DNA of 42,920 nucleotides, taken from positions 1-42,920 of the forward strand of contig CBDTTW010000002.1 in the NCBI GenBank assembly GCA_965363675.1, written 5' to 3'. The notes beneath the pieces were generated by a model. It had not been told where the DNA came from, ran no database searches, and saw only the letters and a program-made list of their open reading frames with translations. The translations under genes and the position numbers were made by a program. This DNA comes from CBDTTW01 sp965363675. GTDB taxonomy: Bacteria; Bacteroidota; Rhodothermia; Rhodothermales; DASSAV01. Below are positions 7,742 through 14,823 of the stretch, one piece after another (within the stretch, counting starts at the first letter, position 1; every line of letters begins with the position of its first letter).

Positions 7742-9034
7742 TCAGGAGGGCAGATCCTCCAGCGACGCCGCAGCAAATATACGACGCTTCGGCGTCATTT
7801 CGAGGCGCGGCAGCATCTGGTCGCGGTAGGCGATGAAGTCGGGGCGATACTTCAGCGGGATCGGCGCAGCGGCCGGCAGCTTCTCGGCGCGCGAGTTGAC
7901 CTGCTCGCCGTTCTTCCAGAAGCGGAAGCACACGTGCGGCCCCGTCGCCAGTCCGGTCGCGCCGACGTAGCCGATCACCTCGCCCTGGCGCACCTGCCGG
8001 CCGGGCTTCATGCCGGGGGCGATGCGCGACATGTGCAGGTAGCCGGTGGCGTACACGCGGTCGTGCTCGATCTTGACGTAGTTGCCGTTGTAGCGCTGGA
8101 AGCCCGCCTCCGTAATGCGCCCGTCCGCGACGGCGTAGATCGGGGTGCCTTTGGGCGCCGCGTAGTCCGTGCCGAGATGGGGCTTGTAGCGCTTCTGCAC
8201 CGGGTGGAAGCGGCTCGCGCTGAACTCCGACGTGACGACGGCGTACTTGAGCGGCGACTTCAGGAACGCCGTCTTGAGGCTGCGGCCCTGCTGGTCGTAG
8301 TAGCCGCTCTGGTCCTCGTAGCCGAACTGGAAGGCGTAGAAGTCCTCGCCCTTGTGGTTGAAGCGCACGGCCTTGATGTCGCCGAGGCCGACGGGGGCGC
8401 CGTCGAGGCGGCGCTCCTCGAACACGATGGCGAAGTTGTCGCCTTTTTGCACCTCGTAGAAGTCCACCTGCCAGGCCAGCACGTCCGAGAGCTTGTCGAT
8501 CAGTTCCGGGTCGGCGTCGAGGTCCTTCAGCGCGCTGTAGAACGAGCCCGAGATGTAGCCGCGCAGCTCGCGCACCACGTTTTTGACGGGGCGCTGGCCC
8601 GCGCTCACGCGGAGCGAGTCGCGAAGGTCGAAGACGACGTAATCGACGGGGTTCTGCGCGTAGACGAGGTACTGGAGCCGGTCGCCCCGGGAGTAGGCTC
8701 GGAGCTGCTTGCCTTCCTGAAGGGTGCGCACGTCAAAGACGGGGGCGGCGGCTTCGGCCAGGCGCTGCGCGGCGGCGGCGTCCACGTGGTAGCCGGCGAG
8801 GATGCGGCTGAAGGTTTCGTGGCGAGCAATCGGGCGCGCTTCGGTGGTGAGGCCGTTGGTGCGCAGGCCGTACTCGTCGATGAGGTCCACCGCGGGCGCC
8901 GGGCGGGGCAGGCGGGCCGTCTGAGCGGTGCGCGTCAGGTCGGCGTTCTGGAGAAGATGGAAACCGCCGAGGGGCAGCAGCACGCAGAGGCAGAGCGCGC
9001 GGAAAGCGATTGCCCGGGAGGAGGGTCGAACCAT
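7742..9034 (-). CDS. M23-family peptidoglycan endopeptidase (LytM/gametolysin type)
   Basis: This 430-residue envelope protein has an N-terminal hydrophobic segment (residues ~8-27) acting as signal anchor or signal peptide. A long alpha/beta region follows (about 65-255). The M23 domain is at ~275-390. Its first ligand motif is HLGTDYAAPKGTPIYAVADG (His and Asp ligands), and YLHMSRI and GLATGPHVCFRFWKNG follow. The usual second motif HxH reads H-V-C here, so the third zinc ligand would be Cys. I recall this variant from other Bacteroidota M23 proteins. The enzyme should cut cross-link peptides of peptidoglycan during growth or division. A good promoter lies 216 bases upstream of ATG 9034. 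Confidence 0.9.
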   Translation of the reverse strand: MVRPSSRAIAFRALCLCVLLPLGGFHLLQNADLTRTAQTARLPRPAPAVDLIDEYGLRTNGLTTEARPIARHETFSRILAGYHVDAAAAQRLAEAAAPVFDVRTLQEGKQLRAYSRGDRLQYLVYAQNPVDYVVFDLRDSLRVSAGQRPVKNVVRELRGYISGSFYSALKDLDADPELIDKLSDVLAWQVDFYEVQKGDNFAIVFEERRLDGAPVGLGDIKAVRFNHKGEDFYAFQFGYEDQSGYYDQQGRSLKTAFLKSPLKYAVVTSEFSASRFHPVQKRYKPHLGTDYAAPKGTPIYAVADGRITEAGFQRYNGNYVKIEHDRVYATGYLHMSRIAPGMKPGRQVRQGEVIGYVGATGLATGPHVCFRFWKNGEQVNSRAEKLPAAAPIPLKYRPDFIAYRDQMLPRLEMTPKRRIFAAASLEDLPS

Positions 9035-9383
9035 GAGCCGGCTGAGTCAGATCGTGAGGGAAACGGTCTGGGTGCAGCCTTGCTCTCCATCAGGCTTTCG
9101 CGTCGCTTAAAGCCGCGCGCATCCGGAAGCAGGCTTCCTGGAGGCCGCGCGGGCCGTAGGCGGTGCGAAGGCCGGCCGATACCTGCGGCCGTGGGGGCGT
9201 ATGCCTAAGGTCTGCACACGCACTGCGCAACGATTGCACAGGCGCCGCGCAAAGATAGGATAACTTGCAACGGAAGTGCAATATTTCTTGCCGCTAAAGG
9301 CAAGAGGGCGCAACCCTGTGTGTTTTTAAGGGCTTCTGCATGAATTCTTCAAACAGTTCCCCTCAGGATGCCCTCGGCGCGCT
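9035..9383. other. 349-base intergenic region: M23 leader and promoter
   Basis: It holds the minus-strand promoter at 9250-9281 and a ~209-base leader of the M23 gene. It also has a 7-bp inverted repeat, TCTTGCC/GGCAAGA at 9286-9292 and 9299-9305, which could end cobalamin adenosyltransferase transcription. Two overlapping short minus-strand ORFs (stops 9090 and 9107) are present but match nothing I know, so I do not call them genes. I see no riboswitch or tRNA. Confidence 0.6.
9250..9281 (-). promoter_or_regulatory. Bacteroidota-type promoter for the M23 peptidase gene
   Basis: Read on the minus strand, TTG (9281-9279), a 21-base spacer and TATCTTTG (9257-9250) match the Bacteroidota -33/-7 consensus (TTG, TAnnTTTG). 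The expected start is near 9243, giving a leader of about 209 bases before ATG 9034. Confidence 0.6.
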
Positions 9384-9944
9384 TCAGGGCGCTTCCGGAA
9401 TCCACAGGATTTCCCCGACGCCGGCCTCGACGTTGGCGGCGCGGGCCAGCACGAACAGTAGGTCTGAAAGGCGGTTGAGGTAGATGCGCACCTCGCTGCT
9501 GACGGCTTCCGTAGCGGCCGCCCGCACGGCGGCGCGCTCGGCGCGGCGGCACACCGTGCGGCAGACGTGCAGGGCCGCCGCCGCCGCGCTCCCGCCGGGC
9601 AGCACAAAGTGACGCAGGCGCGGCAGCTTCCCGTCGAAGGCGTCGATGAGCCGTTCCAGCGCCTCGATGTGGGCCTCGCGGATGCGCGGCGGCTCGTAGC
9701 GCGCGCCTTCGGGGGTGGCTAGGTCGCCGCCGAGCACGAACAGTTCCTGCTGCACCTGCTCCAGCACCGGCAGCAAGTCGGGCGTAGCCCCCGAGGCCGT
9801 GATGAGCGCGCGCGCCGCGCCGATCTGCGCGTTCAGCTCGTCCACGGCGCCGTACGCTTCGATGCGGGGGTGGTCTTTCGGGACGACATCGCCGCCGTAG
9901 AGCGAGGTTTCGCCGTGGTCGCCGAAGCGGGTGTAGATGCGCAT
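9384..9944 (-). CDS. PduO-type ATP:cob(I)alamin adenosyltransferase
   Basis: The 186-residue protein has the hallmark motifs of the PduO/MMAB family: TRFGDHGETSLYGG at residues 5-18 (ATP binding), a helical bundle, FVLPGGSAAAAALHVCRTVCRRAER near 112-136 with the RTVCRR arginines, and VRIYLNRLSDLLFVLARAAN near 150. It transfers the adenosyl group of ATP to cob(I)alamin to make coenzyme B12 in the cytoplasm. Length is normal for a single-domain member. It lies 18 bases downstream of an ABC ATPase gene on the same strand, so both are probably one operon for corrinoid uptake and activation. No cobalamin riboswitch is visible upstream. I leave the symbol blank because PduO, CobO and MMAB names are used inconsistently for this family. 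Confidence 0.93.
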   Translation of the reverse strand: MRIYTRFGDHGETSLYGGDVVPKDHPRIEAYGAVDELNAQIGAARALITASGATPDLLPVLEQVQQELFVLGGDLATPEGARYEPPRIREAHIEALERLIDAFDGKLPRLRHFVLPGGSAAAAALHVCRTVCRRAERAAVRAAATEAVSSEVRIYLNRLSDLLFVLARAANVEAGVGEILWIPEAP

Positions 9945-9962
9945 ATGCGAGAGGCCGTGGGG

Positions 9963-10739
9963 TCAGGGGGTGGGCGCAAGATAATGAATGCGCAGCCCGC
10001 CGGTCGGCTCCGCATGCACGCGGGCGCGCATGCGGAATACGTCGGCCAGGAGGTCGGGCGTCAGCACGGCCGCCGGCGCGCCGGCGGCGACCGTGCAGCC
10101 GTCGCGGAGCGCCACCAGATGATCGCAGAAGCGGGCGGCCAGTTCGAGGTCGTGGAACACGCCGACGACGGTGCAGCCGCCGGCGCGCCGCAGCGCCGCG
10201 CGTTCGAGGAAGCGGTGCTGGTGGTGCACGTCGAGGTGCGCGGTGGGCTCGTCGAGCATCAGCAATTCGGCGTCGCGGGCGAGGGCCTGGGCCAGCAGCA
10301 CCCGCTGCAACTCGCCGCCGCTGAGCGCCGTAGCCGAGCGGTCGCGCAGGTGCAGCAAATCCACCTCGGCCAGGGCGTCGAGCGCCCGGCGGCGGTCCTC
10401 GTCGGTGTAGGGCTGCGTCCAGCGCTTGCCGGGCATGCGCCCGAGCAGCACGAGGTCCGTCACGTTGAAATCGAAGTCGAGGGCCGTCGTTTGGCGCACG
10501 AAGGCGGCCTTGCGCGCCCGCTCGCCCGGTTTCCAGGCGCGCACCTCGCGGCCGTCGAGGAGCAGGCTGCCCTCGTAGGGGACGAGGCCGGCCACGGCGC
10601 GCAGCAGGGTTGTCTTGCCGCTGCCGTTCGGGCCTACGAGGCCGTTGAAGGCCCCGCGCCGGAACGCAAACGCGGCCCCGGCCAGCGCGGGCCGCCGCCC
10701 GAGCCGCACGCTCAGGTTATGGGCAACAACATAGTCCAT
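9963..10739 (-). CDS. ABC transporter ATP-binding protein, FecE/BtuD/HmuV type
   Basis: This 258-residue ATPase has Walker A GPNGSGKTT near residue 37, a Q-loop in FVRQTTALDF, the signature LSGGELQRVLLAQALA near 139, Walker B LLMLDEPTAHLD near 160, and an H-loop in GVFHDLELAARF. Sequence style fits the iron-siderophore/heme/vitamin B12 importer class that works with a BtuC-like permease and a periplasmic binding protein. Neither partner is adjacent in this window. The next gene downstream is a cobalamin adenosyltransferase, which makes corrinoid import the best guess; heme or siderophore import remain possible. ATG 10739 has no clear Shine-Dalgarno, and the 85-base gap upstream separates it from a divergent lipoprotein gene. 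Confidence 0.9.
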   Translation of the reverse strand: MDYVVAHNLSVRLGRRPALAGAAFAFRRGAFNGLVGPNGSGKTTLLRAVAGLVPYEGSLLLDGREVRAWKPGERARKAAFVRQTTALDFDFNVTDLVLLGRMPGKRWTQPYTDEDRRRALDALAEVDLLHLRDRSATALSGGELQRVLLAQALARDAELLMLDEPTAHLDVHHQHRFLERAALRRAGGCTVVGVFHDLELAARFCDHLVALRDGCTVAAGAPAAVLTPDLLADVFRMRARVHAEPTGGLRIHYLAPTP

Positions 10740-10824
10740 GCGTCGTTTCTACGTCGGCGGCCCCGCCGCAAGGGCGGTGACGCAAAGAAATAAGAGGCGT
10801 CGGGTGGCGCCGGGCTAAACTACG

Positions 10825-11304
10825 ATGCAGGAGCAGCGGTTGATGATGCTGACGGCAATGCTGGCCTGCCTAGCGGCGGGCTGCACGACAGAGAAGCGGC
10901 AGGAGGCGTTCTACGAAGAGGCCAACCAACCGCCCGCCGGCATCACCGAGACGGACATCAACGGCCAGGTGCAGAAAACCGACCCCGACGATTGGCGCTC
11001 GGCGCCGATCTACGGCCCCTTCGTCCGCGTGGACCCGGCCTTCCCGAACCCGATTGCCGCCGGCTTCATCACGGTGCCGGTGCTGGTCCGGCAGTCGAAC
11101 GTAGTGCGGCTGGGGCTGGTGCTGCGCGCCGCCGGCCCTAACGGGCGCTTCGTCACGCTCAGCTCGCTGCCGCGCGCCGCCGAGCCGGGGGCCTACGTGT
11201 TCCACTTCAGCGCCGGGCTCATCGGCCGCCGGGGCCTCGTGCGCCTGTACGTCTTCGACGGCACGAACGAGATCGTCTCCTACGGCGACGTGATGCTTCA
11301 ATAA
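10825..11304 (+). CDS. Small lipoprotein of unknown function
   Basis: The 159-residue product starts with a short signal sequence and a lipobox, LAAGC with the acylated Cys near residue 20, so it should be anchored in the outer or inner membrane. The mature part is beta-rich. A segment starting VRVDPAFPNPIAAGF resembles the 'PNP' opening of T9SS sorting domains and FlgD-like Ig folds, and a closing strand pair, LVRLYVFDGTNEIVSYGDV, is present. Lipidation plus such a fold is unusual, and I cannot name a family. Either ATG 10825 or the ATG at codon 7 could be the start. A terminator follows directly. It may be unrelated to the divergent ABC gene. Confidence 0.75.
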   Translation: MQEQRLMMLTAMLACLAAGCTTEKRQEAFYEEANQPPAGITETDINGQVQKTDPDDWRSAPIYGPFVRVDPAFPNPIAAGFITVPVLVRQSNVVRLGLVLRAAGPNGRFVTLSSLPRAAEPGAYVFHFSAGLIGRRGLVRLYVFDGTNEIVSYGDVMLQ

Positions 11305-11305
11305 A

Positions 11306-11339
11306 AAAGGCGCGCAGCCCACGGGGGGCGCGCGCCTTT
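11306..11339. terminator. Bidirectional terminator hairpin
   Basis: Arms AAAGGCGCGC (11306-11315) and GCGCGCCTTT (11330-11339) are perfectly complementary, with an A run before and a T run after. It lies between the convergent lipoprotein (stop 11304) and the T9SS mini-protein (stop 11362). Confidence 0.75.
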
Positions 11340-11361
11340 CAGGGAAAGCGGCGCAGCGGCG

Positions 11362-11739
11362 CTACTTGAGCAAGGTCACCTGCCGGGCCGTGGCGAAGCG
11401 CTCGCCTTGCACGCGGTAGATGTAGATGCCCGTCGGCAGCTCGCCTGCGTCGAAGGTAAACGTGCGGGTTTCGTTGTTATCCATCACGCCCTGGAACAGC
11501 CGCTTCACGGGCTGCCCGAGCATGTTGTAAATATCGACGCGCACTTCCTGACGCTGGGTGACGCTCAGCCGGAACGTGGTCGTCGGGTTGAACGGGTTCG
11601 GCGAGGCGGCCGAGAGCACGTAGGCCTCGGGCTTCTTCGGCTCGGCGGCCGGTTTGTGCCCCTCTTGCGCCTGGGCGGGAACGCTCAGGCACAACGCGAG
11701 GAACAACAGGTAGGTAAAGCGTCGTAAGGTGTGTTTCAT
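11362..11739 (-). CDS. Minimal T9SS type A sorting-domain protein
   Basis: This 125-residue protein has a Sec signal peptide at 1-24 (ending PAQAQ), a ~20-residue linker rich in Lys, Pro and Glu, and then a complete type A T9SS C-terminal domain from about residue 42: PNPFNPTTTFRLSV, VRVDIYNMLGQPVKRL, the ELPTGIYIYRVQ strand with its conserved G-Y, and the closing RQVTLLK. Such domains direct proteins through the outer membrane and are usually cut off and replaced by a lipopolysaccharide anchor. Here almost nothing remains as cargo. The leader (11751-11777) contains a hairpin. It may be a short surface peptide, a remnant of a larger protein, or a regulator of the secretion system; the frame itself is clean. 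Confidence 0.88.
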   Translation of the reverse strand: MKHTLRRFTYLLFLALCLSVPAQAQEGHKPAAEPKKPEAYVLSAASPNPFNPTTTFRLSVTQRQEVRVDIYNMLGQPVKRLFQGVMDNNETRTFTFDAGELPTGIYIYRVQGERFATARQVTLLK

Positions 11740-11750
11740 CTATATTCGGC

Positions 11751-11777
11751 GGGTTGGTACGGCTTCAGCCGTAACCC
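11751..11777. repeat. Inverted repeat in the leader of the T9SS mini-protein
   Basis: ACGGCT/AGCCGT arms with a 2-base loop extend, past a 3-base bulge, into GGGTT/AACCC. The repeat is 12 bases upstream of ATG 11739 on the minus strand, where it would form a stem in the mRNA leader or act as a protein site. Confidence 0.5.
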
Positions 11778-12002
11778 GACTAGTTTAAGCATCGTGGACG
11801 AGATACACAATTATTAAGGTTAGCCGGGACGAATGTTTCGGATGAATTAATACACCACCCGTTACGTTACGTCTGCATGAAACAACAAAGGCGCCGGAGT
11901 CGATGAATTCACACGGTTCCTTGGTTAATTCTTGCGGCGCCCCGGTCCTCTAAGAGCTTAACGCATGAAACCCGCCGTTCGTGTACGCGGATTTGCCCTG
12001 AC

Positions 12003-12749
12003 ATGACCTGCGCCCTCACCCCCGACCTGCGCGCGCGCTCCGAGGCGAGCGAGTGGATGGACGACCTCTCGATTACGGACGAGCGGCTCGCCGACGCGCT
12101 GGAGGAACTGCGCCTCGTAAACCGCTGGCTCGGAGGGTACCGCGGTACGCTCGCATGCCTGGAGCCTCTGTTGCGCCGCGAAGGCGCCCGCCGCACGGTG
12201 CGCGTGCTGGACGTAGGCACGGGCGGCGCCGATCTGCCCGAGGCCATCGTCCGCTGGGCAAGCCGCCGGGGGCTGCGCGTGGAGGTGTGCGCCACCGACC
12301 TGAACGGGGCCACGCTCGCGCACGCCGGGGCGATCCTGAAGCGTACGCTCGCGCCGGAACTGCGGCGGCGCATTACGCTTGAACAAGCCGACGCCCTCGC
12401 GCTGCCCTACGCCGACGGCGCGTTCGATGTGGTCACGGCGTCGCTGTTCATGCACCACCTCCGCGAGCCGGAGTGCGTACGGCTGCTGCAAGAGATGCAG
12501 CGGGTAGGCCGCTTCGGGCTCGTCGTCAACGATTTGCACCGGCATGCGCTCGCCTACCATGCCATTCGGAGCCTGGCGCTGCTGCTGCGGGCCTCGTCGA
12601 TGTTTCGGCACGACGCGCCGGTATCCGTGGCGCGGGGCTTCCGGCGCGGCGAGCTGCAACGCATGGCCGAGGCGGCCGGGCTCGCGGCCTACCGGCTGCG
12701 CCGGCGCTGGGCTTTCCGGTGGGTGCTCTCGACGACGCCGGTTGCTTAA
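12003..12749 (+). CDS. Class I SAM-dependent methyltransferase
   Basis: The 248-residue protein has the glycine-rich SAM-binding motif I VLDVGTGGADLP near residue 69, an acidic CATDLNG motif II, LEQADALALPYADGAFDVV near 124-142 (motifs III/IV), and SLFMHHL. The C-terminal half has a hydrophobic segment (~180-200) and a basic end. It overlaps neither neighbour and lies 20 bases before an FAD oxidoreductase, so the two are likely one operon. In many Bacteroidota and in the Streptomyces srs cluster, a methyltransferase and a flavoprotein of this kind modify products of a type III polyketide synthase. No such synthase precedes this gene. Substrate therefore unknown. The start at ATG 12003 is likely, as the frame is blocked upstream. 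Confidence 0.88.
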   Translation: MTCALTPDLRARSEASEWMDDLSITDERLADALEELRLVNRWLGGYRGTLACLEPLLRREGARRTVRVLDVGTGGADLPEAIVRWASRRGLRVEVCATDLNGATLAHAGAILKRTLAPELRRRITLEQADALALPYADGAFDVVTASLFMHHLREPECVRLLQEMQRVGRFGLVVNDLHRHALAYHAIRSLALLLRASSMFRHDAPVSVARGFRRGELQRMAEAAGLAAYRLRRRWAFRWVLSTTPVA

Positions 12750-12769
12750 ACCCTTTGTGAGGAATTGAC

Positions 12770-13885
12770 ATGCTGGATGCGCTCGTCATCGGCGGGGGGC
12801 TGGCCGGCAGCGCCGCGGCTATCAGCCTCGCGCAGCAAGGCTTGCAGGTGCGCCTGCTGGAAAAAAAGGACTACCCGACGCGCAAGCTGTGCGGCGAGTT
12901 TCTGTCGGTGGAAGTCGGGCGAACCCTGGAGACGCTGGGCTGCCTGGAGGCCGTCCGCAAGGCGGGGGCCAACGCCGTCACGCGCTACTGCATCACGGCC
13001 CCCGACGGCCGCAGCCACAGCGGACCCCTGCCCGGTGTGGCGCTCGGCTTCAGCCGCGACAAGCTCGACGCGCTCCTGGCCGCGCGCGCGCGCAGCGTCG
13101 GGGTGGACGTGCGGACGCGCGCCGCTGCCCGCGCGGTCGAGGGCGGCCTCGGCGAAGGGTTCCGCGTGACGACGGGCGCGGGCGAGACGGTGGAAGCGCG
13201 CGTGGTGGTGGGCGCCTACGGCCGCCGCGACGCGCTGGACCGCAAGCTCGGGCGGCGTTTCCTCGCGGCCGACGAACCGCTCGTGGCGTTCAAGGGGCAT
13301 TTCCACGGCCCCGGCACGGCCGACGTGATCGAGACGCACGCCTTTCCGGGAGGCTACTGCGGCCTGGTCGAGGTGGAGGGCGGCGCCGTCAACGCGTGCT
13401 GGATCGCGCACCGCGACGCCCTGCGCGCCTCGGGCGGCAGCGCCGAAGGCATGCTCCGGGGGGCGCTCTCGCAAAACCCGCTGCTCAAGCGCCGCCTCGA
13501 CGCGCTCGAACCGGCCTGGGGCGAGTTCGTGGCCGTCAGCCAGGTGGGGCTGCGCCCTCGCGAGCAGTTCGTCCGCGATGTGTGCCTCGTCGGGGATGCG
13601 GCGGGCATGATCGCGCCCCTCTGCGGCGACGGCATGGCGATGGCGCTGCACGCGGGCATGCTCGCGGCGGCGCACCTGGGCCGCTACCTCGCAGGCGAGG
13701 CGACGGCGGAGCGCCTGCGCAGCGGCTATGCGGCGGCGTGGCGGCGGCAGTTCCGCACGCGGCTGGCGCTCGGGCGGCTGTTGCACTGGGGCTACGTGCA
13801 GCCCCGCGTGGCCGCCGCCGCCGTGGCGGCTTTCCGCGCCGCGCCGCCCCTGGCCGACTGGGTGGTGCGCCGTACCCGGGGCTGA
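12770..13885 (+). CDS. FAD-dependent oxidoreductase, geranylgeranyl-reductase/monooxygenase-like
   Basis: This 371-residue flavoprotein opens with a Rossmann dinucleotide motif, VIGGGLAGSAAAISLA (residues 5-20), and an acidic LLEKKDYP strand end. It has the KLCGEFLSVEV segment near 40-50, typical of this subgroup, and the second FAD motif CLVGDAAGMIAPLCGDGMAMA near 272-292. The C-terminal helix part includes a Trp-Arg-Arg-rich stretch. It could hydroxylate an aromatic ring or reduce double bonds of a prenyl or polyketide chain. It is downstream of, and probably co-transcribed with, the methyltransferase. Weak stem AGCCGGC/GCCGGCT (13885-13904) overlaps the stop and may end the transcript. The reaction is inferred from family and context only. 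Confidence 0.88.
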   Translation: MLDALVIGGGLAGSAAAISLAQQGLQVRLLEKKDYPTRKLCGEFLSVEVGRTLETLGCLEAVRKAGANAVTRYCITAPDGRSHSGPLPGVALGFSRDKLDALLAARARSVGVDVRTRAAARAVEGGLGEGFRVTTGAGETVEARVVVGAYGRRDALDRKLGRRFLAADEPLVAFKGHFHGPGTADVIETHAFPGGYCGLVEVEGGAVNACWIAHRDALRASGGSAEGMLRGALSQNPLLKRRLDALEPAWGEFVAVSQVGLRPREQFVRDVCLVGDAAGMIAPLCGDGMAMALHAGMLAAAHLGRYLAGEATAERLRSGYAAAWRRQFRTRLALGRLLHWGYVQPRVAAAAVAAFRAAPPLADWVVRRTRG

Positions 13886-14010
13886 GCCGGCGGCGCAGCC
13901 GGCTTGCGCCCAAAGAGGACGCAAGCATTACACGCCGGTTGCGCTTCCGGGGGGGCGGGAGTGCTAAGTTTTGTTTCCCCGGCTGCTCCTCCCGAAACGC
14001 TTCCCCGCCC

Positions 14011-14823
14011 ATGCTTGCTGCTGCGCCCCACGGACGGCTTTTCGCCTTGCTGCTCCTGGCGCTCGGCTGGGCCGCCGCGCCGGGCAGCGCACGGGCGCAA
14101 CCCGCCGAGGAGCCCGCCCGGCGGCGCTTTGCCGCGTGGGCCGTCGGCGACGCCGTGGCCCTGGGCGCGGGCATCGAGGCCTCGGATGCCCTCCGGCTCG
14201 GCGGGGCGGTAGGCGTGCTCGCCCTCGTCGGCTTTCAGGATGCCGAAGTGTTCACCGAGGCGCGCCGCCTCTACACGCGGGGCGCTCGCCGCCCCATTCG
14301 CATCGTCGAGGAACTGGGCAATGCGCGCGTCGTCCGGCCCGCCGCCGCCATGGTCCTGGTCGGGGCGCTGGCCTCGCGCGACGCCCGGCTTCAGGACGCC
14401 GCGTTTACGTCGCTGCAAGCAGTCGTGTACGCCAATACCGTCACCAACGCGCTCAAGAGCGTCAGCGGCCGTGCACGCCCGTATCAGGCGCGGGGCCCGG
14501 ACCGCTTCGCGCCGTTTTCCGGCAATACGTCTTTCCCCTCCGGGCACGCCACGACGGTGTTTGCGCTGGCCGCGCCGTGGTTCGCCTATTACCCCGGCCC
14601 GGCGACGGGCGGGTTGCTGGCCGTCGCTTCGGCCACGGCGTTCTCGCGCGTCGTAACCGAGCGGCACTGGGCCAGCGACGTAGCGGCGGGCGCGGCCATC
14701 GGCGGGGGCATGGGCCTGTGGCTCGCCCGGCGGCACCAACGCCGGCCCTCCGAGGCGCCGCGCGTACAGCCTTACGCCGACGGCTCGAACGTGGGCGTCA
14801 CGATTCAGCTCGGCGCGCCTTAA
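14011..14823 (+). CDS. PAP2-family membrane phosphatase
   Basis: The 270-residue protein has an N-terminal hydrophobic signal-like segment (residues ~10-30, ending GSARAQ) and the complete phosphatase motif set: KSVSGRARP near 149, SFPSGHATTVFA near 173, and SRVVTERHWASD near 211, which hold the catalytic His-Asp and phosphate-binding residues. Family members remove phosphate from lipid or isoprenoid pyrophosphates at the outer face of the inner membrane; the product could be undecaprenyl phosphate or phosphatidate. ATG 14011 lies 125 bases after the FAD oxidoreductase. A near-match promoter (TTG 13939, TAAGTTTTG at 13965) suggests separate transcription. The gene's stop overlaps the convergent DUF5715 gene by 4 bases. 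Confidence 0.9.
   Translation: MLAAAPHGRLFALLLLALGWAAAPGSARAQPAEEPARRRFAAWAVGDAVALGAGIEASDALRLGGAVGVLALVGFQDAEVFTEARRLYTRGARRPIRIVEELGNARVVRPAAAMVLVGALASRDARLQDAAFTSLQAVVYANTVTNALKSVSGRARPYQARGPDRFAPFSGNTSFPSGHATTVFALAAPWFAYYPGPATGGLLAVASATAFSRVVTERHWASDVAAGAAIGGGMGLWLARRHQRRPSEAPRVQPYADGSNVGVTIQLGAP

Noticed and set aside
9090..9313. Two overlapping short minus-strand ORFs in the M23 leader
   Set aside because: Cys/Arg/Ala-rich with no recognisable motif, in different frames, and partly upstream of the predicted transcription start.
10740..10824. Possible cobalamin riboswitch before the ABC/adenosyltransferase genes
   Set aside because: The region is only 85 bases and lacks the B12-box (GCCACTG-like) sequence on either strand.
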